NCBI GenBank assembly: GCA_033065855.1
Contig: JAVXUO010002340.1
Location: 310,001 to 374,000 of the forward strand
DNA length: 64,000 bases
Direction: 5' to 3'
Source: Escallonia rubra
Lineage: Eukaryota; Streptophyta; Magnoliopsida; Escalloniales; Escalloniaceae
The notes beneath the pieces were generated by a model. The model ran no database searches. It had not been told where the DNA came from and was given only the letters and a program-made list of their open reading frames with translations. Positions 10,203 to 21,973 of this stretch are shown here, piece after piece (position 1 is the first letter of the stretch; every line of letters begins with the position of its first letter). The position numbers and the translations under genes are program-made.

Positions 10203-10825
10203 CACTACAAAAAAAGGGGTTTCGGAGACACTTAAAAAGTGTCACCATTGATAGTAAAAGTGTCGCAAAGAGGTTTTCCGACACTTTGTTAACGCTTTTC
10301 CTAAATGTCGCAAAATCGTCCGTCGGGAATTTCCTGACGCTTTCAATACGTGTCGACAACTAGCTTACGACACTTATTTGTGACACTTAGAAGTGCCTCT
10401 TATTGGGTCCATTGACTCGACTTAATTTGCGACACTTGCACAAAAAAGCCAAAATTTGCGACATTTTAGTGCAAGTGCCAGAAACCTTTAACAACATTAT
10501 TTTCTAATTGTTGTCTTTGTTCAGACACTTTTCAACACGTGTCACTAAGATTTAGAGACAGGGTTTTGTAAAACGTCAAAAACCATATTTATATTTTTTA
10601 AGAAGGACATTTCTCGACTTATATAAGAGATAATTTACAATTGAATAACCACGAAGTCACTGTAACGAGGAAATAACAAATCTTAAGAAACAACCGCTAT
10701 TTAATTTCAATCAACCATAACACATACCCAACATCCAAGTACATATACCACCATAATCTTCTAGAGATTCATGCTGTTTAAACGTTAACGTTCTTGAGGT
10801 ATGAACCAAAGAATTTATCTCCCTG
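10203..10825 (+). mobile_element. CACTA (En/Spm-like) transposon end, truncated
   Basis: The sequence begins CACTACAAAAAAAGGGG, the terminal signature of CACTA elements. It is followed by many short subterminal repeats of the GTGTCG / GACACTT type in both orientations to about 10560. No matching GTAGTG end and no 3-bp TSD were found. No transposase reading frame is present. The right boundary is approximate, set where gypsy sequence (GTTGCATGAGCACACT) resumes. Confidence 0.72.
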
Positions 10826-10903
10826 TTGCATGAGCACACTGATAGATGACAAAAGCTTGAGATTCAACATGTAAACTGTCAAAAAAGAAGGGAAAAAAAA
10901 GCC

Positions 10904-11798
10904 TCAGAAAATTCTTAAAAACTCAAATTTCACTGATTCTTTTGTCCACCGAAATTTGACATACTTTCTTGTCAAATGGGTCAAAGGAATAGAAATGCGA
11001 GAGAAACCTTCGACATACCTCCTGTAATAACCTGCTAGTCCCAAGAAACTTCTAATTTCTATCACGGAGGTCGGCCTCTCCCAAATCACAATTGCTTCGT
11101 AGGATCCACAGATATCCCATCTTTAGTCACTACATGACCCAAGAACGAAACCTGTTCTAACCAAAACTCACACTTATTGAACTTGGCAAATGTCTTTCAT
11201 GCTCCTCCCTGTTCTTGGAATAAACCAAAATATCATCTATAAAGACAATCACAAACAGATCCAGGTACTTTTTAAAGACCCTGTTCATACGGTCCATAAA
11301 TGCGGCTGGTGCTTTCATCAGACCGAAAGGCATTACTAAAAATTCGTAATGGCCATACCGCGTCCTAAAAGCAGTCTTTGGTACATCCTCCTTCTTCACC
11401 TTAAGTTGACGGTACCCTGATCGAAGGTCTATTTTCGTGAAGTACCTTGCACCTTGAAGTTGATCAAATTGGTCGTCGATTCTAGGCATGGGATATTTAT
11501 TTCGGACTGCCAGGCGATTAAGCTCCCTATAGCCGATACATAAACGCATGCTCCTATCCTTCTTCTTAACAAATAGTACCGGCGCACCCCATGGAGACAC
11601 ACTAGGACAGATCATACCCTTGTCTAAAAGTTCTTGTAATTGCTCTTTTAGTTCCTTAAGTTCAGTAGGAGGCAACCTGTAGGGTGCTTTGGGAATAGGT
11701 GCTGCACCAGGAATCAAATCAATAGTGAACTCGATCTCCCTATCTAGGGGAAGGCCAGGCAAGTCTTTCAGAAACTCTTCTGAACATTCACGAACCAC
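10904..11798 (-). pseudogene. Unit A reverse transcriptase
   Basis: 11157-11798 encodes the RT fingers and palm: [26 protein letters not shown] and F-I-D-D-I-L-V-Y-S. Soon after F-I-D-D the frame is lost by a deletion, described separately. 10904-11089 holds the connection region [19 protein letters not shown] copies element RNA into DNA; this copy cannot do so. Confidence 0.88.
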
Positions 11799-11940
11799 AT
11801 GGACGTCCTCGAGCCTGACTCCGGTTACGCGAGTGTCGTGGATGTAAGCAAAACATGCTCTACAACCCTTCCTCTGAAAGCGTTTGGCACGCAGAGACGA
11901 AATAACATTAATTAGGGTACTGACTCTAGCCCCTTGAATC

Positions 11941-12290
11941 TTAAATTCGGGTTGATTCAGGAAAAAAAAATAGAATTTCTTTGCTAAAGCAGTCTATCCT
12001 GGCATGATTGTAAGACAACCAATCCACACCCAAAATCACATCGAAGTCCTTCATATGTAGCATAATTAAATCCACCGTCAACACTCTATCATCGACAATG
12101 ATGGAGCAAGAATTGTATACTCTAGAGGCAACCACAGAGTTTCCAGTGGGGGGTTTCAACATAGATTTTAGTTTCCAAGCTTCTAGGGTTGACAGTCAAA
12201 TGCTTACAAAAAGATGCTGAGACGAGTAAGTGTGTGCCACCGGGATTTGGTAGCGTAAGTGCCTTCTTGTCACAGACTTCAAAGGTACCT
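11941..12290 (-). pseudogene. Unit A aspartic protease
   Basis: The active-site motif expected as D-S/T-G reads N-P-G-G-T-H near 12235-12250, so both the catalytic Asp and the following residue are changed. The downstream flap-side motif V-I-L-G-V-D-W-L is present near 12010-12030. A frameshift separates the two parts near 12150. Confidence 0.8.
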
Positions 12291-12379
12291 GTTACAACAT
12301 CATTTCGTGCTCCCGCCTCGTCAGTCGTCGTGGCAAAGACTCTGGCACGTCCTTCCTGTGTTCTTGGCTCATCATCCTC

Positions 12380-13294
12380 TTTCTTATTCCACTTCTGATC
12401 ACGGGAAGGCTTCGTGCAGTTTCTGGCCATGTGTCCCATTGCTCCGCAATTATAGCACACTCCCGTCTCCTTATAGGACGGCGAGTTCCCAGGATATTTT
12501 CCACAAGTAGTACAATTTCTAGTATCGCTTTGAGTCTGCTGCCTTTGCGCCGATACCCCTAACAATCTTCTCTTGACATCAGATGCTGGTTTCCTTCCAT
12601 TTCAAGAGTTCTGTTCATCACGGTCCCTCTTTTTCCTCTTATCTTCCCAGATGCAAAGTTGTTCATCATGAATTCGCTCCAGACGTTGCGCCCCATCCAC
12701 CACTTGTGCATAGGTAGGGTTATCCAGAATAGACATCTGTCGCCTTATCTCAAAGCGCAGTCCCTCTCGAAACTTGCGTGCACGATGACTCTCGTCTTGA
12801 ACAACATGCGAGGCAAATCTTGAAAGGCGCGCAAATTGCTCCTCGTTCTCCGTGATCATCTCATTTAGATGCTGAGCGATCGACATGAAGTCGCTCTCCA
12901 TGGCCTCCTTCACATTTAGGGGAAAATACTTCATGCAGAAGCGGTCATGAAATGTTTGCCATGTGAGATCTCCTTTCGCTTCTACCGTCATCATCCTTGA
13001 GGTCATCTTCCACCATTGGTCTGCCTCGTCGCCTATAAACTGAAAAATTGTTAACTTCACCTTCTATTTTTCTGAGCACCCTAACACCTCGAATACCTTA
13101 TAAAACTCATTAACCCAAGTCTCTGCAACCAAATGATCCACAGCCTTATCGAACTTATTTTGACGCAAACTCGTGAACTGTTTCAAGATCGCAGCGTTAG
13201 CTGCAACCTGTGTAGCATTGGGTTGTTCATCTCCTCTTCCACCTTGGCCTCCCCGGCCTCTTCTGCCACCACGAATTCCACCTCGGTTACTCAT
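12380..13294 (-). pseudogene. Unit A gag
   Basis: The start is the ATG at 13294 (M-S-N-R-G-G), followed by an Arg/Gly-rich N-terminus. A retrotransposon Gag domain follows (F-I-G-D-E-A-D-Q-W-W, A-F/T-F-H-D-R-F), then a CCHC knuckle C-Y-N-C-G-A-M-G-H-M-A-R-N-C at about 12420-12460. The frame breaks at 13060-13064 (TAG after C-S-E-K) and near 12600. Confidence 0.85.
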
Positions 13295-13428
13295 CACGAT
13301 TAGCACCATAAACATAAATAAGCCTAATAATGCTTACACACTAATCATGCACTAATCCTGACAAGCACGCAAGCTTGAAACTAACATGTCTTAAATTGGT
13401 TCTAAGAGTCTACAGAATCTTTAACCTA

Positions 13429-13441
13429 GGCTCTGATGCCA
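13429..13441 (-). other. Unit A primer-binding site
   Basis: The minus strand reads TGGCATCAGAGCC, the iMet-type PBS with one mismatch, three bases from the LTR1 end. Confidence 0.75.
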
Positions 13442-13444
13442 AAC

Positions 13445-14851
13445 TGTAACGCCCCCGACCTTGGGAGCCGTTACAACATATACTTCAAGTCTTAATCAGC
13501 GCATTCTAATAAATAATCAGTTACACCATGGTATAAAGCTGAGCGTCTAATCCATTATCGATAAAATATTTTCAAAAGATAGAGGCTTAATTAAAACCCA
13601 GCCTCTTACAATCCATTTAATCACAAAAGAATAATCAATCCCCAAATTCTATTTCAAAATTCTAATGCCAGGTCAAATTACCCGCATTTGGGTAAAGTTC
13701 TCAAAAAGGAATACATCGTTTTGACACACTAACAAAATAGAAGCTCGAATTCCCCAAGCGTGCCATGCTTCTAATCATGTCTACCACCTATGGTAAGGGA
13801 CAAAGCAAACAAATCGGGAATGAGCTGAAATAGCCCAGTAACGTGAAATCAAATGGAAAGCAAATACATTAATTCGTATTCCGAAACAAAGCCTTAACCT
13901 TGACGAACAAGCAATAGCAATTGGCATTAATGTCTGTAAGGCGATTCCAATATACGGAATGATCATTAATGGCCATAGGCCCAAAGCGAACAAAAATCCC
14001 GAAGGGTACGAAATGCATACCGGTAGCGTAATAGCTCTCAACAAGAGGACTATCCAGAAGCCACTAAAAGTGACTACAGAAGCCACTAAGGTTGCCACAA
14101 AAGTCAATATGTGACTACGAAAGTCTTAAAGACTCCCTTTTTAACAAAAGATTGTTCATCTGAATGATGATGTACAATTTACAAATTGCAAACTCAAAAG
14201 CCACGAAGGCAAATAGGAAGCAATTTGAAAAAATCCTCAAGCACCGGGCTTAGAATCTAAAGAGCCTCCCTAGCCTTCTCCCCCCCCCTCTCTCTCTCAA
14301 CCTTTAAGAAAGAGAAGCAAGAGAACCCAAAAGAAAAGGGCTAGAAAGGAAAAGGAAGCTATTTAAAGGAAAAAAGTCCTAAGTTGGCAATTTACCCTAA
14401 CACTCCCCCAACTTTTGATACTTATTCAAAATGCACCCAAAACTTTCTAATATTTATAATAAAAGGATCTTACACTTTCATTCGAAGGAAAGAGTATTCC
14501 TTCGACTGAATCCTTCAGCTGGGAAATGACCTCCTTCGCCCCTGTTCTTTTCATTCGACTAAATCCATTTCATTTTACCCAAAACATCATTCCATTCGAC
14601 TGAATCCTTCGGTCCCCTCTTTTCTCGATTTAAAACACTTTTCATTCGAAGCAAAACTTTTTCTTCGAATGAATCTTCAGTAGCTCCATTATATTTCTGC
14701 CTAACGAAGATTGATTTGAATGAATCAGGATTCATTCGACAGAATCCTTCAGAGAGGGTTTAACGACCAATTTCATCATATGATTTGATTTATCCTTTAA
14801 TCTATTTTCCAATAGATATAATCATTCTTAGCATAAAAAGGGGCTCTTACC
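13445..14851 (-). repeat. Gypsy LTR1
   Basis: Begins TGTAACGCC on the plus strand. It ends CTTACC at 14851, where other copies have CTTACA, so one terminal base is mutated. At 1407 bp it is about 100 bp shorter than LTR3-LTR5 because a segment between CAATTTGAA and AAATCCTCAAG (near 14228) is missing. A TATA-like TTTAAATA lies on the minus strand at 14360-14367, before a CT-rich run (14276-14300). Confidence 0.9.
13781..14107 (-). other. Hydrophobic open frame inside the LTR, probably not a gene
   Basis: The 108-codon frame includes a hydrophobic stretch (G-L-W-P-L-M-I-I-P-Y-I-G). The same frame is open for 60-100 codons in several other LTRs (32265-32486, 53264-53500, 58772-59008, 59645-59845) but broken in LTR2 and LTR4. 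The LTRs are nearly identical, so shared openness is weak evidence of selection. I list it only because it recurs. Confidence 0.2.
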
Positions 14852-14929
14852 TTCTCCCCACCTTAAAAGAATTCTGTCCCCGGAATTAAACATAGTTTAA
14901 TCATCGAAAAGTTACGCGTGCTTTTTACA

Positions 14930-16392
14930 TATAACATCCTTGAGTTCCCAAGTACATCCCTCTAAGAATGGTTATGCTATAATACCCTCACAAAAGCTAT
15001 CCTCTTAGAGCGCGTGACACATTCGTCACGTTCCAGGATGCGATATGGTTGCTCCTCATAAGATAGATCTTCTCTAACTTGAATAAGCTCAAACTCAATA
15101 ACATGCGAAGGGACAAAAACATACTTGCTCAAGGTTGAAACTATGGAAAACATTATGTATCTTTGACAAATATGGAGGCAAGGCTAAACGATAAGCAAGT
15201 ATACCAATTCGGTTTAAGATTTCAAACGGTCTAATATACCTTTCAGACAGCTTTCCATTCTTCCCAAAGTTCCAGACTCCTTTCCACGAGGATACTCGTT
15301 AAAACACATGATCACCAACGTCAAATTCGAGCTCACGACGCCTCATATATGCGTAACTCTTCTGTTGGCTATGTGCAGTCTTAAGTTTGTTCCTAATCAC
15401 TTGGATCTTGTTTGCGGTGATTTGAAAAAGTTTTGAACCTATCAGTTTCCTTTCTCCAACCTCACTCCAACAAATTGGTGATCGACATCTTCTTCCATAA
15501 AGAGCCTCAAATGGTGTCATCTGAATGCTAGCATGATAACTGTTATTGTAAGCAAATTATATCAATGGTAAGTGATTATCCCAATTACCTCGAAAATCCT
15601 AAGCACGAGCTCGCAGCATGTCCTCCAATGTCTGGATAGTTCTATCAGATTGCCCGTCTGTTTGTGGATGGAAAGTTGTGATGAGGTTAAGTCGTGTACC
15701 CATGGCCTCTTGCAAACCACCCTAAAAGCGTGAGGTAAATCTTAGGTCTCTATCTGACACAATAGATAAAGGCACTCCGTGCAACCTAAGTATTCCTCGA
15801 AAGTACAAGTTAGCAAGTACCTCGATCGAATCCTTGTTCCTTATGGTTAAAAAACGAGCTGCCTTGGTCAAACGGTCAACTATCACCCATATTGCATCGT
15901 GTCGCTTTGTAGTTGGCGGCAATCCAACCTAAAAATCCATCGTTATATGCTCCCACTTCCACTCAGGAATAACAAGTGGTTGTTACTTCCCAATAGGTCT
16001 CTGGAGTTCTGTGTTAACCCGCTGATACACCAAACATCTCGCCACAAAGTTCGCTACCTCTCTTTTCATCCCTTCAATTCTTGTACATCTTGGTACTACT
16101 CGGGTGAACCGCAAAAGCTGAATTGTGTGCCTCCGAAAGAATCTCTTTCTTCAATTCCGGATTCGAGGTAACACACAGTCTCCGAACCCATACGTCGAAT
16201 ACCCTCGTTATCCAATTTGAAGTCTGTGTAACCACCTTCTTTAACTTCGTCACTAATCTTGGCCAATTCAGGGTCTGAGGCTTGATCCACCTTAATCTTC
16301 TCTATCAATGATGGTTGAACTTCCAAATGTGCCAAATACCCACAAGAATTTGGAACTCTTACCTCGACTTCTAACTTCTCTAATTCTTCCAA
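14930..16392 (-). pseudogene. Unit B integrase with chromodomain-like end
   Basis: Reading leftwards: a linker and zinc-binding (HHCC) region (16096-16392), the catalytic core with [14 protein letters not shown] (15722-15922), and the conserved [15 protein letters not shown] block (15299-15520). A chromodomain-like tail follows with E-F-E-L-I-Q-V-R-E-D-L-S-Y-E near 15050. A TAA sits where the conserved Glu of the L-P-L-I-E-F-A-Y-N-N block is expected (near 15555), and a TAG at 14964-14962. Both are shared with other units. Confidence 0.85.
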
Positions 16393-17814
16393 CTACTGAG
16401 GTTGTCTAGTAAGCATAGCAGAAATGCTTCCTATACTCTTCCTACTTAGCGCATCTGCCACAACATTAGCCTTACCTAGATGGTACAAAATGGTGCAATC
16501 ACAGTCCTTCAACAATTCAAACCACCGTCTCTATCTCATATTCAACTCCTTTTGTGTGAACATGTATTTCAAACTCTTATGATCCTTATTAATTTCACAC
16601 GGTTCACCGTATAAATAATGACGCCAAATCCTTAGTGAAAAAATCACAGCTGGTAATTCTAAGTCATGGGTAGGATAATTCAGCGCATGCTGTTTAAGTT
16701 ATCTGGAGGCATAAGCAATTACCTTACCCCCGTTGCATGAGCACACTATAGATGACGACCCCTCCAGATTTAGATGGCAGTGTCAAGACTGGTCCCGACA
16801 CTAAACGCTTCTTCAATTCTTGAAAACTCTTTTCACATTCTTCTGTCCACCAAAATTTGGCATACTTTCTTGGCAACTAAGTCAAAGGAATAGAAATGCG
16901 AGAGAAACCTTCGACATACCTCCTGTAATAACCTGCTAGTCCCAAGAAACTTCTAATTTCGGTCACGGAGGTCGGCCTCTCCTTATTCACAATTGCTTCA
17001 ATCTTAGTAGGATCCATAGATATCCCATCTTTAGTCACTACATGACCCAAGAACGAAACCTGTTCTAACCAAAACTCACACTTATTGAACTTCGCAAATG
17101 TCGTTCATGCTCCTCCCTGCTCTTGGAATAAACCAAAATATCATCTATAAAGACAATCACAAACAGATCCAGGTACTTTTTAAAGACCCTGTTCATAAGG
17201 TCCATAAATGCGGCCGGAACTTTCATCAGACCGAAAGGCATTACTAAAAATTCGTAATGGGCATACCGCGTCCTAAAAGCAGTATTTGGTACATCCTCCT
17301 TCTTTACCTTAAGTTGATGGTACCCTGATCGAAAGTCTATTTTTGCGAAGTACCTTACACCTTGAAGTTGATCCAATAGGTCGTCAATTCTAGGCAAAGG
17401 ATATTTATTTCGGATTGCCAGGCGGTTAAGCTCCCTATAGCCAATACATAAACGCATGCTCCCATCCTTCTTCTTAACAAATAGTACCGACGCACCCCAT
17501 GGAGACACACTAGGACGGATCATACCCTTGTCTAAAAGTTCTTGTAATTGCTCCTTTAGTTCCTTAAGTTCAGTAAGAGCCAACCTGTAGGGTGCTTTAG
17601 GAATAAGTGCTGCACCAGGAATCAAATCACTAGTGAACTCGATCTCCCTGTCTGGCGGAAGGCTAGGCAAGTCTTCTGGAAACACTTCTGAACATTCACA
17701 AACCACAGGGATGTCCTCTAGCCTGACTCTGGTTACGCGAGTGTCGTGGATGTAAGCAAAACAACCTCTACAACCCTTCCTCTTAAGGCGTTTGGCACGC
17801 AGAGAGGAAATCAA
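16393..17814 (-). pseudogene. Unit B RNase H and reverse transcriptase
   Basis: RT is best preserved at 17065-17814: [22 protein letters not shown] and F-I-D-D-I-L-V-Y-S. RNase H remnants ([19 protein letters not shown]) lie at 16410-16730 with several stops. The 15-bp F-T-Q-K-E duplication seen in units C, D and E is absent. Confidence 0.85.
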
Positions 17815-17815
17815 A

Positions 17816-18200
17816 TTAATTAGGTACCGAGTCTAGCCGTTGAAACTTAAATTCGGGCTGATTCGGAATAAAAAATAGAACTTCTTTGCTAAAGCAGTCT
17901 ATCCTGGCAGGATTGTAAGACAACCAATCCACACCCAAAATCACATCGAAGTCCTTCATATATAGCGTAATTAAATCCACCGTCAACACTCTATCATCGA
18001 CAATGATGGAGAAAGAATTGTATACTCGAGAGGCAACCACAGAGTTTCCAGTGGGGGGTTTCAACATAGAGTTTAGTTTCCAGGCTTCTAGGGTTGACAG
18101 TCAAATGCTTACAAAAAGATGCCGAAACAAGTGAGTGTGTGCCACCGGGATCTAGTAGCGTAAGTGCCTTCTTGTCACAGACTTCAAAGGTATCGGTTAC
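17816..18200 (-). pseudogene. Unit B aspartic protease
   Basis: The active-site region reads D-P-G-G-T-H-S-L-V near 18145-18165: the catalytic Asp is kept but Pro replaces Ser/Thr. The downstream V-I-L-G-V-D-W-L-S-Y-N (17880-17950) is in a different frame. Confidence 0.82.
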
Positions 18201-19195
18201 AACATCATTTGACGCTCCCGCCTCGTTAGTCGTCATGGCAAAGACTCTGGCACGTCCCTCCTGTGTACTTGGCTCATCATTCTTTTTCTTATTCCACTTC
18301 TGATCACGGGAAGGCTTCGTGCAGTTTCTGGCCATGTGTCCCATTGATCCGCAATTATAACACGCACCCGTCTCCTTATAGGACGGCGAGTTCCCAGGAT
18401 ATTTTCCACAAGTAGTACAATTTCTAGTATCGCTTTGAGTCTACTTCCTTTGCCCCGATCCCCTAACAATCTTCTCTTGACATCTGATGCTGGTTTCCTT
18501 CCATTTCCAGAGTTCTCTTCATTACGGTCCCTCTTTTTCCTCTTGTCTTCCCAGATGCGAAGTCGTTCATCATGAATCCGCTCCAGACGTTGCGCCCCAT
18601 CCACCACTTGTGCATAGGTAGGGTTATCCAGAATAGACATCTGTCGCCTTATCTCAAAGCGCAGTCCCTCTCGAAACTTGCATGCACGACGACTCTCGTC
18701 TTGAACAACGTGCGAGGCAAATCATTAAAGTCGTGCAAATCGCTCCTCGTACTCCATGATTATCTCATTTAGATGCTAAGCGATCCACATGAAGTCGCTC
18801 TCCACGGCGTCCTTCACATTTGGGGGAAAACACTTCGTGAAGAAGCGGTCATGAATTGCTTTCCATGTGAGATCTCCTTTCGCTTCTACCGTCATCATCC
18901 TTGAGGTCATCTTCCACCATTGGTGTGCCTCGCCTGTAAACTGAAAAATTGCTAACTTCACCTTCTGTTTTTCTAAGCACCCTAACACCTCGAATACCTT
19001 ATCCAACTCATTAACCCAAGTCTCCGCAACCACATGATCCACAGCCTTATCGAACTTATTTTGACGCAAACTCGTGAACTGTTTCAAGATCGCCGCGTTA
19101 GCTGCAACCTATGTAGCGTTGGGTTCTTCATCTGCTCTTCCACCTCGGCCTACCCGACCTCCCCTGCCGCCACAAATTCCACCGCGGTTACTCAT
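18201..19195 (-). pseudogene. Unit B gag
   Basis: Start ATG at 19195 (M-S-N-R-G). The Gag domain is open at 18776-19087 (V-F-E-V-L-G-C-L-E-K-Q-K-V-K-L-A, without the stop that units C, E and F have here). A frameshift near 18640-18775 follows, then the Arg/Lys-rich part. The zinc knuckle is damaged: C-Y-N-C-G-S-M-G-H near 18330-18365. Confidence 0.84.
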
Positions 19196-19329
19196 CTTGA
19201 TTAGCTTCATAAACATAAATAAGCCTAATAATGCTTACACACTAATCATGCACTAATCCTAACAAGCACGGAAGCTTGAAACTAACATGTCTTAAATTGG
19301 TTCTAAGAGTCTACAGAATCTTTAACCTA

Positions 19330-19342
19330 GGCTCTGATACCA
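19330..19342 (-). other. Unit B primer-binding site
   Basis: A perfect 13-base TGGTATCAGAGCC (iMet type) on the minus strand, three bases from LTR2. Confidence 0.82.
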
Positions 19343-19345
19343 AAC

Positions 19346-20646
19346 TGTAACGCCCTCGACCTTGGGAGCCGTTACCACATATACTTCAAGTCTTAATCAG
19401 CGCATTCTAATAAATAATCAGTTACACCATGGTATAAAGCTGAGCGTCTAATCCATTTTCGACAAAATATGTTCAAAAGATAGAGGCTTTATTAAAACCC
19501 AGCCTCTTACAATCCATCTTATAACCAAAGAATAATAAATCCCCAAATTCTATTTCAAAAGTCTAATGCCAGGTCAAATTACCCGCATTCGGGTAAAGTT
19601 CTCAAAAAGGAATACATTGTTTTGATACACTAACAAAATAGAAGCTCGAATTCCCCAAGCGTGCCATGCTTCTAATCATGTCTACCACCTATGGTAAGGG
19701 ACAAAGCAAACAAATCAGGAATGAGCTGAAATAGCCCAGTCAGGGGAAATCAAATGGAAAGCAAATACATTAATTCGTATTCCGAAACAAAGCCTTAACC
19801 TTGACGAACAAGCAATAACAATTGTCATTAATGTTTGTAAGGCGAATCAAATATACGGAATGATCATTAATGGCCATATGCCCAAAGCGAACACAAAACC
19901 CGAAGGTACGAAATGCATACCGGTAGCGTAATAGCCCTCAACAAAAGGACTATCCAGAAGCCACTAAAAGTGACTACAGAAGCCACTAAGGTGGCCACAA
20001 AATTCAATATGTGACTACGAAAGTCTTAAAGACTCCATTTTTAACAAAAGATTGTTCATCTTAATGATCATGTACAATTGACGAATTGCAAACTCAAAAA
20101 CAACGATGGAAAATAGGAAGCAATTTGAACAAAACTCCAAAGCTGTACGATAACTAGTAAAGTGATACTATGTCACGAATCCCTACGACAGCAAGAAGTA
20201 CAAAATCCCTTACCTTAATCAAGCTTTTTGTAAGAAATCCTCAAGCACCGGACTTAGAATCTAAAGAGCCTCCCTAGACTTCTCCCCCCCCTCTCTCTCA
20301 ACCTTTAAGAAAGAGAAGCAAGAGAACCCAAAAGAAAAGGGCTAGAAAGGAAAATGAAGCTATTTAAAGGAAAAAAGTCCTAAGTGGGCAATTTACCCTA
20401 ACACTCCCCCAACTTTTGATACTTATTCAAAATGCACCCAAAACTTTCTAATATTTATAAAAAAGGGATCTTACACTTTCATTCGAAGGAAAGAGTATTC
20501 CTTCGACTGAATCCTTCAGCCGGGAAATGACCTCCTTCGCCCCTGTTCTTTTCATTCGACTGAATCCATTTCATTTGACCCAAAACATCATTCCATTCGA
20601 CTGAATCCTTCGGTCCCCTCTTTTCTCGATTTAAAACACTTTTCAA
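19346..20646 (-). repeat. Gypsy LTR2, left part
   Basis: Begins TGTAACGCC and matches LTR1 until CACTTTTCA at 20646, where it is replaced by unrelated sequence. Its last ~380 bp (from about 20264) are repeated at 21974-22350. Confidence 0.85.
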
Positions 20647-21973
20647 GTTTGGACTAAATAATTTTAGGAATTTGTTGATACGTGTTCTTTTTACAAGTTT
20701 GGGAAAAGGTTAAGTGATTGGTCATTAAGCTAAAACACTACAGTCTGGTGGTAGTTAGGGCTTAAGCTGAGATACTGTAGAGTCCTAAGCATAAGATAGT
20801 ATGTGATTGAGATTAGACTTTGAAAAGGTGGATTAGGTTTTGACCATTTTTTTATCTGATGTTTCAGCATAAGATTGAGATTTGTGCCAATTACGCAGTA
20901 GTTGACCGATATTACTTGCCTTTCGAATTGAAAGATTTTTTAACAGTACTCGAAGAAGATGATGGAGGAATAGGATTATGATCTTCTTGTGAATAGCTCT
21001 AACAGCTAGTGGCTATAGGCTGTGTTGTGATTGAGAGATGTGAGTGATGTGGTAGATTAGAGATTTAAACTTTGATGGATGCGTGATATATGTGTGTGAC
21101 TATATTTTGGGTACTTTTAAGGTAATATTTTTCTCTGTGTTGGATTTTGGCAACAATTTCAACTGGTTGTTTTGAGGTATTAGAATGCGTAACGAAAGCA
21201 TTGTGGTCAGAGTTTTCAGTCTGGGGTATGATGTGTAAGTGCACATAGACATTGGTTAAACATATTGACTAAGTCCAAGTAGTGTGCTTCATAGGTTGCC
21301 TGATGGTATTGATTTTGGTGTCAGACTAATAAAAATAGATGGGAGAAATATTCACCACTAGGTGATCCCATGGTTTTGGTTAGTGAACTTCAAACACATT
21401 GTACTAATTGATTTACATAAGTGAGATAAATTCCGCCTTTCATCTAACGACCTCTCTTTTGCCTTAGCTGTAGGATGTCTAGACAAGAAGCCCCTATTGA
21501 ACCTTCTATGGACAAGGGAAACTCCTCATTATCCCAGAAGACATCGTTAACCGAGCAACCTCAAGGGTCTAACCTAAGGACATTGACGAATCCACATTCT
21601 AGGGCCATATGGGCACCTGCATCTGGCAAAGAAGGGAGTAGGCGTGCTAGAATTAGAGCAGCAACGAGAAATAGACTTCAGGAAGATGACGCCTTTCCGC
21701 GAAAGGAACTGCACAAAACTCAGAATGGCCAATGGAAGAACTTCCAAAGGAACTCAGCACCTTGGAAAAGTAGAAAAGCTAGAGATGATTTGGGAAAGAG
21801 TTGTAAGGGCATCTTTAGAAATTCATGTTATGGTGTTAGTAAATGTATGATTTTAGAATTGTGTACACGTTTTAGTGAGTAAGGCTTGGCAGAGCCCTAA
21901 ATTGGAGTCTATTGGGTCTGCGGCCAGTCACGTGCCTAGCTCGCGGCCCTGCCCGTGGGTTCGGGTCGTGACA
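20647..21973 (+). mobile_element. Unidentified 1.3-kb segment ending in a second-family LTR terminus
   Basis: This segment separates two overlapping pieces of gypsy LTR2. Its last ~160 bp (from about 21815, ending GGGTTCGGGTCGTGACA) are the inverted counterpart of the start of the solo LTR at 22668, so it is a piece of that second gypsy family in the opposite orientation. The first 1.1 kb is AT-rich and unrecognised. No TSD is visible at its borders, which points to recombination or a deletion junction rather than a simple insertion. Confidence 0.55.
21475..21882 (+). CDS. Hypothetical open frame in the 1.3-kb segment
   Basis: A 135-codon frame, M-S-R-Q-E-A-P-I-E-P, hydrophilic and rich in Arg, Lys, Ser and Asn. 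No domain is recognised. Its 3' third enters the LTR-like terminus. It could be the beginning of a gag from the second gypsy family, or chance. Confidence 0.2.
   Translation: MSRQEAPIEPSMDKGNSSLSQKTSLTEQPQGSNLRTLTNPHSRAIWAPASGKEGSRRARIRAATRNRLQEDDAFPRKELHKTQNGQWKNFQRNSAPWKSRKARDDLGKSCKGIFRNSCYGVSKCMILELCTRFSE

Larger units (their letters stand above)
10170..13444 (-). mobile_element. Gypsy unit A, internal region (truncated)
   Basis: The 3' half (integrase and most of RNase H) is gone. Gypsy sequence stops near 10200 at the polypurine tract and resumes near 10826, within the RT-RNase H region, with a CACTA end in between. The remainder carries RT, protease, gag and PBS (13429-13441). It is the most divergent unit, with decayed sequence at 10830-10910. 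Confidence 0.8.
14852..19345 (-). mobile_element. Gypsy unit B, internal region
   Basis: A complete-length internal region (4494 bp) from the polypurine tract (minus strand AAGGTGGGGAGAAG) to the PBS (19330-19342). It contains remnants of gag, protease, RT, RNase H and integrase in normal order. Every gene has stops or frameshifts. Confidence 0.88.
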
